Assembly: GCA_002838945.1 (NCBI GenBank)
Contig: PGXB01000023.1
Span: 1-54,979, forward strand
Direction of reading: 5' to 3'
DNA: 54,979 nucleotides
Origin: a candidate division Zixibacteria bacterium HGW-Zixibacteria-1
GTDB taxonomy: Bacteria > Zixibacteria > MSB-5A5 > GN15 > PGXB01
Shown piece after piece: positions 26,077 through 33,926 of this stretch (its first letter is position 1; each line of letters begins with the position of its first letter). Below the pieces are notes generated by a model. That model had not been told where the DNA came from. It ran no database searches and saw nothing but the letters and a program-made list of their open reading frames with translations. A program made the position numbers and the translations under genes.

Positions 26077-26889
26077 TCAACTTAAAACCCAATCCCAGCT
26101 TGCAACAGTTTTAGAAATTCCCGCTTTCATGGCCGGAGTCATTTTCAATGATCCGTGTAAACGCATAAAGTTGTAATGCCAAAAATGGAGATTTAGCGCG
26201 GCCTTAAGGCTGTCAAGACTCTTTGAAAAGGCAATAGTGAGGCGAGAGAAACGGCGCAATTGCATCCGAATTGTTAAATTTTGCCGCTCCACAAACGAAG
26301 TGCAGATTTTTTCAGGTTTGGGTTTTCCGCTTATCACGCTTTTTTCAGTCTTTCTCAATTTACATGGGCTATAACCTTCGCGACGACCATTTTCATCGCC
26401 ATGATAAATCTTTTGCAATACCGCATAATGGATGTTATAACCGAAAGCTGACTTTACCGCTTCTAAATAACCGCGAAACATATCCGTTGTCAACTGGAAT
26501 TGACCATTTACACGCCTTTGCAACTTTTGCATAAACCAATAGGCGGTAAATGTGTTTCGTTTTCCTACCTCAAAGACAGGCACTATTTTGGTTTCCCTAT
26601 CCAAAGCGATAAAGACATATTGGTCGCCCAATTCGTCAGGATCACCAACTTTAAGCTGTTTTTGCTTTTTCCCGACATAAGTCCAAATCTCATCACATTC
26701 GAGATATTTACAGCGGAGTCCCCGCATATTCTGATCCATAAAAGCTTGGCAATTTTCACCGACACGCTTCATAAGTCTAATTATAGTATCCCTGTGGACA
26801 CCAGTAATCCTCTCTATTCCTCTTATGCTGTTTCCTTCGACTAACAAATTCAGCACCATTTCTTGTTTTTCGGCTTTCAGGCAATTCAT
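26077..26889 (-). CDS. IS1-family DDE transposase
   Basis: An intact 270-residue transposase. Residues 8-45 form a helix-turn-helix (GNSIRGIERITGVHRDTIIRLM). The catalytic triad is Asp66 in LECDEIWTYVG, Asp136 in TTDMFRGY and Glu201 in FVERQNLTIR. The terminal HFWHYNFMRLH and TPAMKAGI motifs are typical of single-frame IS1-type transposases, which lack the programmed frameshift of enteric IS1. It catalyses cut-and-paste or copy transposition of the element whose ends are at 24983 and 27792. AGAGGAAA precedes the ATG. A 120-base leader separates it from the tRNA-like gene upstream. Confidence 0.92.
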   Translation of the reverse strand: MNCLKAEKQEMVLNLLVEGNSIRGIERITGVHRDTIIRLMKRVGENCQAFMDQNMRGLRCKYLECDEIWTYVGKKQKQLKVGDPDELGDQYVFIALDRETKIVPVFEVGKRNTFTAYWFMQKLQRRVNGQFQLTTDMFRGYLEAVKSAFGYNIHYAVLQKIYHGDENGRREGYSPCKLRKTEKSVISGKPKPEKICTSFVERQNLTIRMQLRRFSRLTIAFSKSLDSLKAALNLHFWHYNFMRLHGSLKMTPAMKAGISKTVASWDWVLS

Positions 26890-26973
26890 GACTTTCCTCT
26901 TGACTTTTTTGCGGGAAAGCCGATATTTTAGTTGGCTTAACTGTGCGGCTTACCCCGCGCGGTTAGTGTTCAG

Positions 26974-27001
26974 CCTGCCAGGTGTGACCGCACTTGGCAG
27001 G
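26974..27001 (-). other. Strong hairpin between tRNA-like gene and transposase
   Basis: CCTGCCAGGTGTG / CGCACTTGGCAGG pair over 12-13 positions (two G-T pairs) with a tiny loop. It lies 8 bases beyond the tRNA-like 3' end on the minus strand, inside the transposase leader. There is no U-run on the minus strand, so it is not a classical terminator; it could mark the 3' boundary for tRNA processing. Confidence 0.6.
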
Positions 27002-27009
27002 TGTTTCAT

Positions 27010-27082
27010 GCGGGCGGGGGCGATTCGAACGCCCGACGTGGGGATTAGCAATCCCCTGATCTTTCCGCTGATCTACGCCCGC
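27010..27082 (-). tRNA. tRNA-like gene, anticodon GCU (Ser codons) with short variable loop
   Basis: The minus strand folds as a cloverleaf. Acceptor arms are GCGGGCG / CGCCCGC, the D stem GATC/GATC with an 8-base loop, the anticodon stem GGGGA/TCCCC around TTGCTAA (anticodon GCT), a 5-base variable loop ACGTC, and the T arm GGGCG-TTCGAAT-CGCCC. The GCU anticodon reads AGC/AGU serine codons, yet bacterial serine tRNAs carry a long variable arm, which is absent. One extra C sits between the T stem and the acceptor 3' strand. No CCA is encoded. It lies inside the IS1-family element, upstream of and co-directional with the transposase. It may be a divergent, decayed or mimic tRNA; charging by seryl-tRNA synthetase is doubtful. 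Confidence 0.75.
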
Positions 27083-27095
27083 ACAAATTTACCGG

Positions 27096-27123
27096 GGACT
27101 CAGATAGGGAATTATCTGAGTCC
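27096..27123. other. 11-bp perfect hairpin next to the tRNA-like gene
   Basis: GGACTCAGATA / TATCTGAGTCC with a six-base loop. On the plus strand it is followed by TTTTATTTAGTTTTT and so looks like a plus-strand terminator. On the minus strand it lies 13 bases before the tRNA-like 5' end. Confidence 0.6.
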
Positions 27124-27224
27124 TTTTATTTAGTTTTTATCTTGACAGATGGTGGCCCCCGTATTACCTTACAAATGTAAGGGCGATTTCTCATAACATT
27201 GTCCTTACTTGCACGTTAAGTTTC

Positions 27225-27254
27225 GGGGTTATCTTGGTAGCACAAGATAATCCC
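27225..27254 (-). terminator. Hairpin downstream of the winged-helix-like gene
   Basis: GGGGTTATCTTG / CAAGATAATCCC (one G-T pair) with a six-base loop, located 8 bases after the stop codon on the minus strand. There is no strong U-run, so it may act as a weak terminator or a 3' stabiliser. Confidence 0.45.
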
Positions 27255-27261
27255 GTTCTGT

Positions 27262-27618
27262 TTAATCTTCTTTCTTGATCGCCCTCCAAAGACCTCTTTT
27301 CGGAGATTGAAATAGACGACCCTTCCACCGCATAAGAATTTGTCTTACTCTGGCATCAGAGATTTCAATTCCGGTCTTGTGGAGATAATCAAAGAGTTCT
27401 TTCGGTGCCGCTGGCTTTCCAAGAGTCAACATAGCCTCATAGATTTTCTGTGTCGAATCTCCGACGTTGTCATAACCACCAAGCGTGGCAGGTTCGACCA
27501 TAGGTATTTCAAGCTGATCCTTGCCTATTAATGCTGCAATCTCACGCTTAGATTTTTGCAGGCGTTCAATTTTGGCATCAATTAGGGCGATCAATTCTCT
27601 TGCAGTTTCCCTATCCAT
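27262..27618 (-). CDS. Small winged-helix-like DNA-binding protein, element cargo
   Basis: ATG 27618 follows AAAGGTG; an upstream in-frame ATG at 27678 lacks such a site and would run through the operator boxes. Of 118 residues, the first 40 form a charged helix (MDRETARELIALIDAKIERLQKSKREIAALI). The last 60 (KPAAPKELFDYLHKTGIEISDARVRQILMRW, then a FQSPKRGLWRAI wing) look like a winged helix. Three CGTATCAT boxes lie around its promoter, which suggests an autoregulator. It has no named family that I recognise. Confidence 0.6.
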   Translation of the reverse strand: MDRETARELIALIDAKIERLQKSKREIAALIGKDQLEIPMVEPATLGGYDNVGDSTQKIYEAMLTLGKPAAPKELFDYLHKTGIEISDARVRQILMRWKGRLFQSPKRGLWRAIKKED

Positions 27619-27642
27619 ATTTTCACCTTTGTTTGGTTTACT

Positions 27643-27700
27643 CGTATCATAATATATAATTAAGTATTGCCGTATCATTTGTCAACAAAAAAATGATACG
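27643..27700 (-). promoter_or_regulatory. Promoter with three CGTATCAT operator-like boxes
   Basis: Two direct copies of CGTATCAT (27643-27650, 27671-27678) and one inverted copy (27693-27700) lie just upstream of the winged-helix-like gene. The last two form a perfect 10-bp inverted repeat, CGTATCATTT / AAATGATACG. A TTGACA -35 (minus strand, 27685-27680) lies between them, so bound protein would block polymerase. Confidence 0.6.
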
Positions 27701-27773
27701 AAGGACAAATTATTTATTTGGGGTTGTGACTATTCATACAATAAACAAATGTGCAGTATACAAATGAAAAATC

Positions 27774-27792
27774 CTCAAATTAGGACACTACC
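27774..27792 (-). repeat. IS1-family right terminal inverted repeat
   Basis: Exact inverse complement of 24983-25001. Confidence 0.92.
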
Positions 27793-27800
27793 TTCCATTC
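27793..27800. repeat. Target-site duplication, right copy
   Basis: TTCCATTC, identical to 24975-24982. Confidence 0.9.
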
Positions 27801-27901
27801 TCCTAAATTGTAAACAATAATAAACATCAACAAACAATAATATACTTGACATAACAATAATATTAATTAAATTACATAAAAATAAACTTATGGGGGATGT
27901 T

Positions 27902-28702
27902 ATGAGCGGCAAAATATTATCTTTTGAGTTTTTCCCGACCCTTCATAATAAAGAAGAGTTTTTCCAGAAAATAATCAATGAAACCGGCGGCGGACGGCGG
28001 ATTATCAGCCAGTATTTGATGGTCTGCCTCTTTTCGTTTCTCTATGGTGTGGTAATTGGCAGCTATCACAGTTTTATTCAGGCTGTAGCCGCCGGGGTTA
28101 AAGTGACGGTGCTGTTCACGCTGGCCCTGGTCATTTGCTTCCCGGCATTTTTTATAATTCAGTACATTCTCGGCTCCAAGCTTAAACTGCGGCAGATGAT
28201 CTCGATTATCCTGTCCGGCTTTGTCCTGATGACGGCGATCATGATCTCATTCGCGCCGATCGTGATTATCTTTCTTCTGACCGGAAGCAATTATTATTTC
28301 CTGCAGTTGCTCCATATCGCCATCTTTTTCCTGTCGGGCATATTCGGGATGCTGACCGTGGTCGAGGCGCTGAAATATTCCTGCGAAACCAAGTCGATTT
28401 ATCCGCAAACCGGCGTGGTCGTGTTCCGTTTCTGGGTGGTGATACTGGCCTTTGTCGGAATACAGCTGGCCTGGAATTTCCGGCCATTTCTCGGCGACCG
28501 GGGGCAGCCGTTTGAATGGTTCCGGCATTATGAGGGCAATTTCTACACCGCCTTGATTTATTCCGCAGAACAACTGCTGGGGGGCAAAGACAAAGAGCCG
28601 GCCGGTGTGGGTAAAAATAATGAAATCTATAACACCAATGAAGATGTCGTGAATGATTCGCTGATGAAAGCGATTTTCGAGGATGGACAGGGGGGCAAGT
28701 AG
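27902..28702 (+). CDS. Polytopic membrane protein of unknown function (Yip1-like)
   Basis: ATG 27902 has GGGGGAT upstream; ATG 27890 is an in-frame alternative. The 266-residue protein starts with a soluble helix-rich part (FEFFPTLHNKEEFFQKI), followed by about six hydrophobic segments between residues 45 and 205. It ends in a long polar tail after EQLLGG. The pattern resembles Yip1/YIF1-type membrane proteins but no motif is decisive. The IS1-family element lies about 100 bases upstream. An AT-rich stretch with TTGACA near 27845 probably provides the promoter, so the insertion may not have removed it. A small HTH gene follows directly. Confidence 0.6.
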   Translation: MSGKILSFEFFPTLHNKEEFFQKIINETGGGRRIISQYLMVCLFSFLYGVVIGSYHSFIQAVAAGVKVTVLFTLALVICFPAFFIIQYILGSKLKLRQMISIILSGFVLMTAIMISFAPIVIIFLLTGSNYYFLQLLHIAIFFLSGIFGMLTVVEALKYSCETKSIYPQTGVVVFRFWVVILAFVGIQLAWNFRPFLGDRGQPFEWFRHYEGNFYTALIYSAEQLLGGKDKEPAGVGKNNEIYNTNEDVVNDSLMKAIFEDGQGGK

Positions 28703-28703
28703 C

Positions 28704-28931
28704 TTGAAATCGGATATCATGACACTCGAGGAAGTCGCGGCCTATTTGAAGGTCAAGCCGCAGACCATCTACACCTGGGCGCAGGACAAAAAAATGCCGG
28801 CGGCCAAGCTGGGCAAGGAATGGCGTTTCAGAAAATCAATTATCGATATGTGGTTCAATCAGCATATAGACGAAAAGTTCAACGGTGTTCTGGAGAAGTG
28901 GAACGAGAACCGGGAAATGGATGATGAATAA
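28704..28931 (+). CDS. Excisionase/MerR-type small HTH DNA-binding protein
   Basis: TTG 28704 directly follows the upstream stop and has GGGGGG eight bases before it; ATG 28719 is an alternative. MTLEEVAAYLKVKPQTIYTWAQDKKMPAAKLGKEWRF is the DNA-binding domain shared by excisionases and BldC-like regulators (helix-turn-helix plus wing). The product is about 75 residues. The tight coupling to the membrane protein suggests an operon. No phage or integron context is seen, so a transcriptional regulator is more likely than an excisionase. Confidence 0.8.
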   Translation: MKSDIMTLEEVAAYLKVKPQTIYTWAQDKKMPAAKLGKEWRFRKSIIDMWFNQHIDEKFNGVLEKWNENREMDDE

Positions 28932-29010
28932 GGAACCGGATTGTTCTTTCACCGTATAAATCTCGAAGCTGAAGAAATCAAATTGCACCATTAAATATAT
29001 AGTCTGTCAA

Positions 29011-31269
29011 ATGGCCAATATTCAAAAACCAGGGAAAACGCTCTGGGTCGCCTTGGCGGTAATAATAATGGGCATGATCCTTCTCCGGATACCGCCGGTC
29101 GACGGATTCTGGACGATGAATATCGCACCGATTCTGCTGGTGCTGGGATATGTCATCCTGGCTCCAATCGGACTGCTGCCCCGTAAGGCGCCGCCCGGAT
29201 CCTATTACGACTCGCCGGAAGCCGCAGGCGGCCTGAGATATTTGCACTATGGCGCCGCCAGTGTTTTTGTCGCGGCATTCATTGTGTACCTGATTACGCT
29301 GTGGCCGGGGCCGGGATGGTGGGACAGTGCCGATTATATCATCTGCTGCTATAATCTCGGAATCCCCAGCCCCCCGGGATCGTTCCTGTTGGAGCTTATC
29401 GGCCGGACAGCGGCCACGCTGGTGCCGGTTTTTTCGCCCCATACGACCATCAATCTTCTGATGGCGCTGTTTACGGCAATAGCGGCGGCGGTCGTGTACT
29501 ATATTACCGTACGAATAATCCGCAGTTTCGGCAATAATGAGCCGTCCTCGAATTCGGCCGCCATGTTTGCGGGCATAATGGCGGCATTGACGCTGGCCCT
29601 GACGCACAGTGTCTGGTGCAAGGCGACTTTTGCCAATGCTTACACCTTATCCCTCCTGACCGGCGGCATTCTCATATATCTTGTCATTCTCTGGTGGGAG
29701 AAAGCCGATGTCTCCGGCGGCGGGAATTATCTTCTTCTGGCAGCGTTTATTCTGGGACTCGACCTGAGCGTCCACAGGAGCAATCTCCTGCTGGTGCCGT
29801 TTTTCATCGTCCTGATTTTAATAAGAAGGCCGCGGGCCTTTCTCGATTGGAAACTCTGGCTGGGCAGTATTTTGGTTTTTCTTTTGGGAATATCAATGCA
29901 GTTCGGACTCATGTTTCGGGCTCAACTGAACCCTGAAATAAATTTCGGCAACCCCGATAATCTGACGAGCCTGTGGGATTATGTCAATCTTCGCCAGTTC
30001 GACATCTCGATTTTCGGCCTCGATCTGCTCGAGCGCAAGGGGCCGTTCTGGAGCTATCAGGTCAAGGAGATGTATTTGAGATATATCGGCTGGAACTTTA
30101 TCGGACTGGGCTCGGATGGCGCCCGGGTCGGTTTCTCGGGGATGTATGGCATCCCGCTGCTCTTTGGCGCCATCGGTCTGATCGTTCATTTTGCGCGGCG
30201 TTTCAAACAGGCTTTGATGTTTTTTGTCGCTTTTCTGTTCGCTAGTTTCGGGGCCATTTTTTATCTCAATGTTCCGGCCGGATTCTTCAGGGAGATGGAT
30301 CGGCATTTTGTGGTTTCATTCATGATTATTGCCGTCTGGGTCGGAATCGCTGTCTATGTCGCTTTATACTATCTGCCGCGCCTTCTTTCCCGATCACGGC
30401 GTTATACAAAAATTGCCTTCGCTATTATGGTCATTGTGGCCTTCTTGATTCTGCCTTTAAATATGTTCAGGGCGAATTTCCATAATAATGACATGCATGA
30501 TAATTATACGGCCGACTCCTTCGGGCGCAATCTTCTGGAATCATGCGAACCCAATGCTATTTTAATTACCGCCGGAGACAGCGACACCTTTACCGCCTGG
30601 TATGCCCGGATGATTGAAAAAATCAGACCGGATATTACAACAATAAACATTCATCTTTTAAATACCCCCTGGTATCTGAATACCCTGATGACGTATCATC
30701 CTGACATACCCTGGTCCCTTACGAAGGATTCAATAACCGCCCTGTCTCCCCGAATATGGGACGGTGATTCGATTCATGTCGCTGCCTCAGGCAACTATGA
30801 AGCTTCGTTCAGCTTTTTGCCGCAGCCTTCATTTGGGGAGTACCTGATTGTTTCGGATCAAGTGGTGATTGATATCATAAGGACCAATAAATGGAAAAGG
30901 CCAATCTGTTTTTCACTCGGATTCGGCGAGAATGTCCCGCTCGGACTTCGCGAATATTGCCGGCTCGACGGGCTGGTCTGGCGGCTGTGTCCCGATTCGA
31001 TCAGCAGGGAAGATGTCGGCCGTCTTGAAGAAAATATATGGAAGTATGATTACAGGGGGTACGGGGATTATAAGTATCTCGATCGCACCACTGAAAATAT
31101 GGGGCGAAATTACTGGTTTGGCTTTGCAGGGCTGGCCAACCATTATAGAAAAGTGAATGATGAAGAAAGAATGGGTGCATTGAAAGATATCCTGCGTCAT
31201 CATTGGCCGATTGAAGGTCTTCCGGAGATGCTGTTTGGAACGCCGGGAAATGACTCCGGCCCGGACTAA
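29011..31269 (+). CDS. DUF2723 membrane glycosyltransferase (GT-C type)
   Basis: The 752-residue protein has an N-terminal half with about ten to twelve membrane segments. After the second comes YLITLWPGPGWWDSADYI, the DUF2723 acidic-loop signature (the D of WWDSxxY is the presumed catalytic acid), and GIPSPPGSFLLELIGR. The last 270 residues are extracytoplasmic (ESCEPNAILITAGDSDTFTAWY). DUF2723 enzymes are related to protein O-mannosyltransferases and use lipid-linked sugars. No other glycan gene adjoins. Confidence 0.82.
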   Translation: MANIQKPGKTLWVALAVIIMGMILLRIPPVDGFWTMNIAPILLVLGYVILAPIGLLPRKAPPGSYYDSPEAAGGLRYLHYGAASVFVAAFIVYLITLWPGPGWWDSADYIICCYNLGIPSPPGSFLLELIGRTAATLVPVFSPHTTINLLMALFTAIAAAVVYYITVRIIRSFGNNEPSSNSAAMFAGIMAALTLALTHSVWCKATFANAYTLSLLTGGILIYLVILWWEKADVSGGGNYLLLAAFILGLDLSVHRSNLLLVPFFIVLILIRRPRAFLDWKLWLGSILVFLLGISMQFGLMFRAQLNPEINFGNPDNLTSLWDYVNLRQFDISIFGLDLLERKGPFWSYQVKEMYLRYIGWNFIGLGSDGARVGFSGMYGIPLLFGAIGLIVHFARRFKQALMFFVAFLFASFGAIFYLNVPAGFFREMDRHFVVSFMIIAVWVGIAVYVALYYLPRLLSRSRRYTKIAFAIMVIVAFLILPLNMFRANFHNNDMHDNYTADSFGRNLLESCEPNAILITAGDSDTFTAWYARMIEKIRPDITTINIHLLNTPWYLNTLMTYHPDIPWSLTKDSITALSPRIWDGDSIHVAASGNYEASFSFLPQPSFGEYLIVSDQVVIDIIRTNKWKRPICFSLGFGENVPLGLREYCRLDGLVWRLCPDSISREDVGRLEENIWKYDYRGYGDYKYLDRTTENMGRNYWFGFAGLANHYRKVNDEERMGALKDILRHHWPIEGLPEMLFGTPGNDSGPD

Positions 31270-31597
31270 GCCGCACCTGTAAAGAATCCTCTCTGCAGGC
31301 GCAAAAGCGCGCTCTTCCTGTTTTCCCGCCATTTTAACCAATGACGGACGATTTTGGAAAACTTTCCTAAATTTGCTATGTCATTGCTGTGCAATGACAT
31401 GAAATTGCACAAGAATTCCCCTGCGCTCTATTTTTCTTTGTTTTAAGGAAACACTTGACACCTTTTGAATGTTTATATATTATCACGGCTCTATTCTTCG
31501 GGATTGAGCGTATTTAAATTACTGATTCGGACGGTCCGCACAGATTCTGGTTGATTCCATTGAAAAAATGAGGGGCGATCTGACAAGGAGATATTTG
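31270..31597 (+). other. Leader of EF-G gene, 328 bases
   Basis: It contains the promoter listed below and a 5' untranslated region of about 100 bases before the ribosome-binding site. A CTGCAGGCGCAAAAGCGCGC stretch near 31295 can form a small hairpin. Nothing else is seen. Confidence 0.5.
31455..31483 (+). promoter_or_regulatory. Sigma-70 type promoter of the EF-G gene
   Basis: -35 TTGACA (31455-31460), exact consensus; 17-base spacer; -10 TATTAT (31478-31483). The EF-G start codon is about 115 bases downstream. Confidence 0.8.
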
Positions 31598-33679
31598 ATG
31601 GATATGTCGTTAATACATAAGTTAAGGAATATCGGTATCGTAGCGCATATCGACGCCGGCAAAACGACGACAACCGAACGCATATTGTTTTTCACCGGGA
31701 TGATTCACCGGCTGGGCGAAGTGCATGATGGAAACGCGGTGATGGATTTTATGAAACAGGAGCAGGAACGGGGCATCACCATCTCGTCGGCCGCCATTAC
31801 CACCGAATGGAACGGGCACCAGATTAATATTATCGATACTCCGGGACACATCGATTTTACCCTTGAGGTCGAGCGCTCACTGCGGGTACTTGACGGCATT
31901 GTCATGGTTTTCTGTGCCGTCGGCGGCGTGGAGCCGCAGAGTGAAACAGTCTGGCACCAGGCCGACCGCTATAAGGTTCCCCGGATTGCTTTCGTCAATA
32001 AGATGGATCGCCAGGGGGCCGACCTGTTTCACACTTACGAATCAATGAATGAAATGCTCGGCGCCAACGCAGTTTTGTTTCAATTGCCAATGGGCACCGA
32101 AGAGAATTTCGAGGGCATCATCGATCTAGTTAACATGACGGCGGTCATGTACAACGGGCTGGAAAGAATTCCGACCGAAATTCCCGCCGAACATATGCCG
32201 ATAGCAGTCAAGTATCGCGGTGCCATGATTGAAAAGCTGGCCGATTTCGATGACTTACTGATGGAATTATATCTGGGTGAGGGGGAAATTGCGGTTGAAG
32301 ATATCAAGAGGGCGGCCAGGCATGCCGTTTTGAATATCTGCATCACACCGGTTTTTTGCGGTTCGGCTTTCAAGAACAAAGGCATTCAACTGCTTCTCGA
32401 TGCCGTCGTCGATTATCTTCCTTCTCCGACCGATCGCGGCATTATAACCGGCCACGATGCCTCTGACCCGGAGATAATCATCTCACGGAAACCGACCGAC
32501 AAAGATCCGTTTTCTGCTCTTTCGTTCAAGATTATTTCCGATCCTTATGTCGGTCAACAGACCTTTATCCGGGTTTACTCCGGTTATCTTCAGGCCGGCA
32601 GCTACATTTATAATGCAACCAAAGGGAAGCGCGAGCGAATCGGCCGCATTATGCGGGTCCGTGCCGCCGACCGGCAGGATGTTACCGAAATCAAGGCCGG
32701 CGATATCTGTGCCCTGATAGGCTTGAAATACACCACCACCGGAGATACTCTTTGCGTTGAGGACAATCCCATACTGCTGGAAAACATACATTATCCCGAT
32801 ACCGTTCTGGACATGAGCATTCAGCCGGCCGGCAAAAATGACCGGCAAAAACTTGCAATGGCGCTGAATAAAGTCGCTCTGGAGGATCCCTCGTTCAAGA
32901 TTCGTTTTGATGATGAGACCGAAGAGACGGTAATATCCGGGATGGGTGAGCTTCACCTCGAAATAGTGGTTGACCGCCTGAAGACCGAGCATAATGTCGA
33001 AGTCACCGTTGGAAAGCCGTCGGTGGCCTATCGCGAGACCGTTACCGCCGAAGTGCGGCATGATTACAAGTACAAGAAACAAACCGGCGGCAAGGGCCAG
33101 TTTGCGCATATCGTCTTCCGCATTGAACCCAACCCGAACGGAGGCATCGAATTCGTGGACCATGTCAAGGGCGGCAATATCCCGAGAGAATATATTCCTG
33201 CGATTCAAAAAGGATTCAACGATATTGTCGAGAAGGGTCTCATGGCCGGATTCCCCATGGTCGATATGAAATTTACGCTTATTGACGGCAGTTACCATGA
33301 GGTTGACTCGAGCGACATGGCATTTCGGATTTGTACCCAGCAGGCGATGCGCGAAGTTTTCCATAAAGCGATTCCGCAGCTTCTTGAGCCGATAATGAAA
33401 GTGGAAGTGAATACGCCGGATGAGTACATGGGCGATATCATCGGAGATATCAATCGCCGCCGGGGAAAAATATCCAACATGCGCCGCTACCGCAAGGGTT
33501 CGCAAAAACTCAATGGGACGGTTCCTTTGATGGAAATGTTCGGCTATGCCTCCGTGCTGAGAACGCTGTCCAGCGGGCGGGCGAACTACTCGATGGAATT
33601 TCTCAATTATGCTCCTCTGCCGAAAACGCTGGAAGAAAAGGTTATCGAAGATAAGAAGGACAAAGCCAAAGCCGCTTGA
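31598..33679 (+). CDS. fusA: Translation elongation factor G
   Basis: EF-G drives ribosomal translocation using GTP. AAGGAG seven bases before ATG 31598 sets the start; an upstream in-frame ATG at 31568 is rejected. G1 is [12 protein letters not shown], switch I contains [10 protein letters not shown]3 is DTPGH, G4 NKMD and G5 CGSAF. Domains II-V follow to residue 693, with GMGELHLEI in domain III and the domain-IV segment [12 protein letters not shown]. The gene is not beside rpsL/rpsG/tuf, so it is either a relocated fusA or a second copy. The [14 protein letters not shown] wording deviates slightly from canonical DGxATMDWMEQEQE. Confidence 0.95.
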   Translation: MDMSLIHKLRNIGIVAHIDAGKTTTTERILFFTGMIHRLGEVHDGNAVMDFMKQEQERGITISSAAITTEWNGHQINIIDTPGHIDFTLEVERSLRVLDGIVMVFCAVGGVEPQSETVWHQADRYKVPRIAFVNKMDRQGADLFHTYESMNEMLGANAVLFQLPMGTEENFEGIIDLVNMTAVMYNGLERIPTEIPAEHMPIAVKYRGAMIEKLADFDDLLMELYLGEGEIAVEDIKRAARHAVLNICITPVFCGSAFKNKGIQLLLDAVVDYLPSPTDRGIITGHDASDPEIIISRKPTDKDPFSALSFKIISDPYVGQQTFIRVYSGYLQAGSYIYNATKGKRERIGRIMRVRAADRQDVTEIKAGDICALIGLKYTTTGDTLCVEDNPILLENIHYPDTVLDMSIQPAGKNDRQKLAMALNKVALEDPSFKIRFDDETEETVISGMGELHLEIVVDRLKTEHNVEVTVGKPSVAYRETVTAEVRHDYKYKKQTGGKGQFAHIVFRIEPNPNGGIEFVDHVKGGNIPREYIPAIQKGFNDIVEKGLMAGFPMVDMKFTLIDGSYHEVDSSDMAFRICTQQAMREVFHKAIPQLLEPIMKVEVNTPDEYMGDIIGDINRRRGKISNMRRYRKGSQKLNGTVPLMEMFGYASVLRTLSSGRANYSMEFLNYAPLPKTLEEKVIEDKKDKAKAA

Positions 33680-33735
33680 GTTTGAGCCGGTCCTTTTTCA
33701 AGCCGGACCGGGGCCATTTTTTGCTGAAATTTATG

Positions 33736-33769
33736 AAGCCCTTTGACATTTCGGTCAAAGGGCTTTATA
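33736..33769 (+). terminator. Intrinsic terminator after EF-G
   Basis: AAGCCCTTTGAC / GTCAAAGGGCTT, a 12-bp perfect stem with a six-base loop. A weaker CCGGTCC/GGACCGG stem lies just before it (about 33688-33714). Confidence 0.85.
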
Positions 33770-33926
33770 TATGTCCCGAGTGTTGAGTTAAAACATGGAT
33801 TCGATATTTTTCGAAGTGGTATTTGGAATAATGGTGTGAAGTTTTCGATTTTGTCCGATAAAATGACCGGCGAATAATGGGTGTTAATAGTGCCCTGATT
33901 TATAAAAGGAGTTTTGATAAATCATT

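Larger units (their letters stand above)
24983..27792. mobile_element. IS1-family element with cargo (2,810 bp)
   Basis: The element is bounded by perfect 19-bp terminal inverted repeats (GGTAGTGTCCTAATTTGAG) and an 8-bp direct target duplication. Its DDE transposase is encoded at 26077-26889. The rest, some 1.9 kb, is cargo: a Panacea-domain gene, a small convergent gene, a tRNA-like gene with flanking hairpins, and a winged-helix-like gene with a multi-box operator. Simple IS1 elements are about 0.7-1.2 kb, so this one is enlarged. Its codon and base use is more AT-rich than the flanking genes, which supports transfer. It inserted in the spacer between the cysteine-desulfurase-like gene and the membrane gene at 27902. 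Confidence 0.9.

Noticed and set aside
32483-33505. Long minus-strand open frame inside the EF-G gene
   Set aside because: It is a shadow of the strongly conserved fusA coding sequence and has no ribosome-binding site or family match.
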